Below are positions 6,863 through 7,150 of a stretch of 7,150 bases of DNA, one piece after another. A program made the translations under genes and the position numbers. Each line of letters opens with the position of its first letter. The first letter of the stretch is position 1. Source of the stretch: Paracoccaceae bacterium (GTDB lineage Bacteria; Pseudomonadota; Alphaproteobacteria; Rhodobacterales; Rhodobacteraceae); contig JALORM010000095.1 of the NCBI GenBank assembly GCA_025458985.1, positions 1 through 7,150 of the forward strand, read 5' to 3'. The notes under the pieces were generated by a model that had not been told where the DNA came from, ran no database searches, and saw only the letters and a list, made by a program, of their open reading frames with translations.

Positions 6863-7150
6863 TCAGTCCTTCGAATGGGCCAGCCGCGGCACGTCCTTCG
6901 CCCCCGCCGAGCCGCGGCCCGACAGCGAGGGGTTCTCCATGAAGAACCGGTGGCAGTTGAAGGGCTGCCGGTCCTCGGGGAAGGGCAGCCGGACGAACTG
7001 GCCGTTGGGACGCAGGATCCAGGTCTGCGCCTCGTCGGCGAGGTTCGCCGCCATGATCTGGTCGACGATCTGCGCCTTCACGGTGTCGTTCCTGATCTCG
7101 ACCAGGGTCTCGACCCGGCGGTGCAGGTTGCGGCCCATCCAGTCGGCCGA
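6863..7150 (-). CDS. ppk1: Polyphosphate kinase 1, C-terminal end (5' part outside window)
   Basis: Only the last 95 residues are in the window; the frame is open to base 7150, so the Met codon at 7138 is internal. The fragment begins SADWMGRNLHRRVETLVEI, the well-known C-terminal-domain motif of Ppk1 (compare SSADWMTRN in E. coli). It continues through TVKAQIVDQIMAANLADEAQ and ends with a tail containing FNCHRFFMENPSLSGRG and AKDVPRL, which I associate with alphaproteobacterial Ppk1. Ppk1 reversibly transfers the gamma-phosphate of ATP to polyphosphate through a phosphohistidine; those catalytic His residues lie upstream, outside the window. It is the first visible gene of a minus-strand unit that continues with the 171-residue gene 8 bases on and then ppx. 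The family identity is clear despite the short fragment. Confidence 0.95.
   Translation of the reverse strand, partial: SADWMGRNLHRRVETLVEIRNDTVKAQIVDQIMAANLADEAQTWILRPNGQFVRLPFPEDRQPFNCHRFFMENPSLSGRGSAGAKDVPRLAHSKD

Overview
The window reads as chromosomal DNA from a very GC-rich alphaproteobacterium, most likely a member of the Rhodobacteraceae. The GC content, judged by eye, is around 70 percent, with almost every third codon position G or C. The Ppk1 C-terminus, the soluble TerB-J protein and the ppk1/ppx linkage all resemble that family as I know it. This is inferred from recognisable proteins, not from a database search. I see no rRNA, tRNA, CRISPR array, insertion sequence or attachment site, and base usage is even throughout.

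Layout, left to right. Bases 2-1330 (+) hold the C-terminal about 440 residues of methylmalonyl-CoA mutase, cut by the window edge and including the cobalamin-binding domain. A glyoxalase-like VOC-fold protein follows (1367-1984). Its stop overlaps (ATGA) the start of a GNAT acetyltransferase gene (1981-2411) that is broken by an internal, frame-shifting deletion removing the acetyl-CoA-binding loop. A short promoter-like stretch leads, with no Shine-Dalgarno site, into a TerB plus J-domain co-chaperone (2452-3135). Five bases later comes an endonuclease/exonuclease/phosphatase-family protein (3141-4163). After a small hairpin and a second promoter-like box directly abutting the ATG, there is a small predicted secreted protein (4231-4650).

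The right half is on the minus strand and reads leftward: the end of polyphosphate kinase ppk1 (cut by the window edge at 7150), an unrecognised 171-residue protein (6854-6339), and a Ppx/GppA exopolyphosphatase with a C-terminal HD domain (6229-4676). It converges on the secreted-protein gene with only 25 bases between the stops. Ppk1 builds inorganic polyphosphate and Ppx degrades it (or acts on pppGpp), so this is a polyphosphate module with an unexplained protein between its two enzymes. A 40-base stem-loop sits directly upstream of the ppx ribosome binding site.

Most of the window is ordinary core-genome content, and I did not find a dramatic new system. The items most worth following up are the uncharacterised protein inside the ppk1-ppx unit, the small secreted protein with a conserved-looking C-terminal block, the GNAT gene with the precisely lost cofactor loop, and the two matching leaderless-type promoters.
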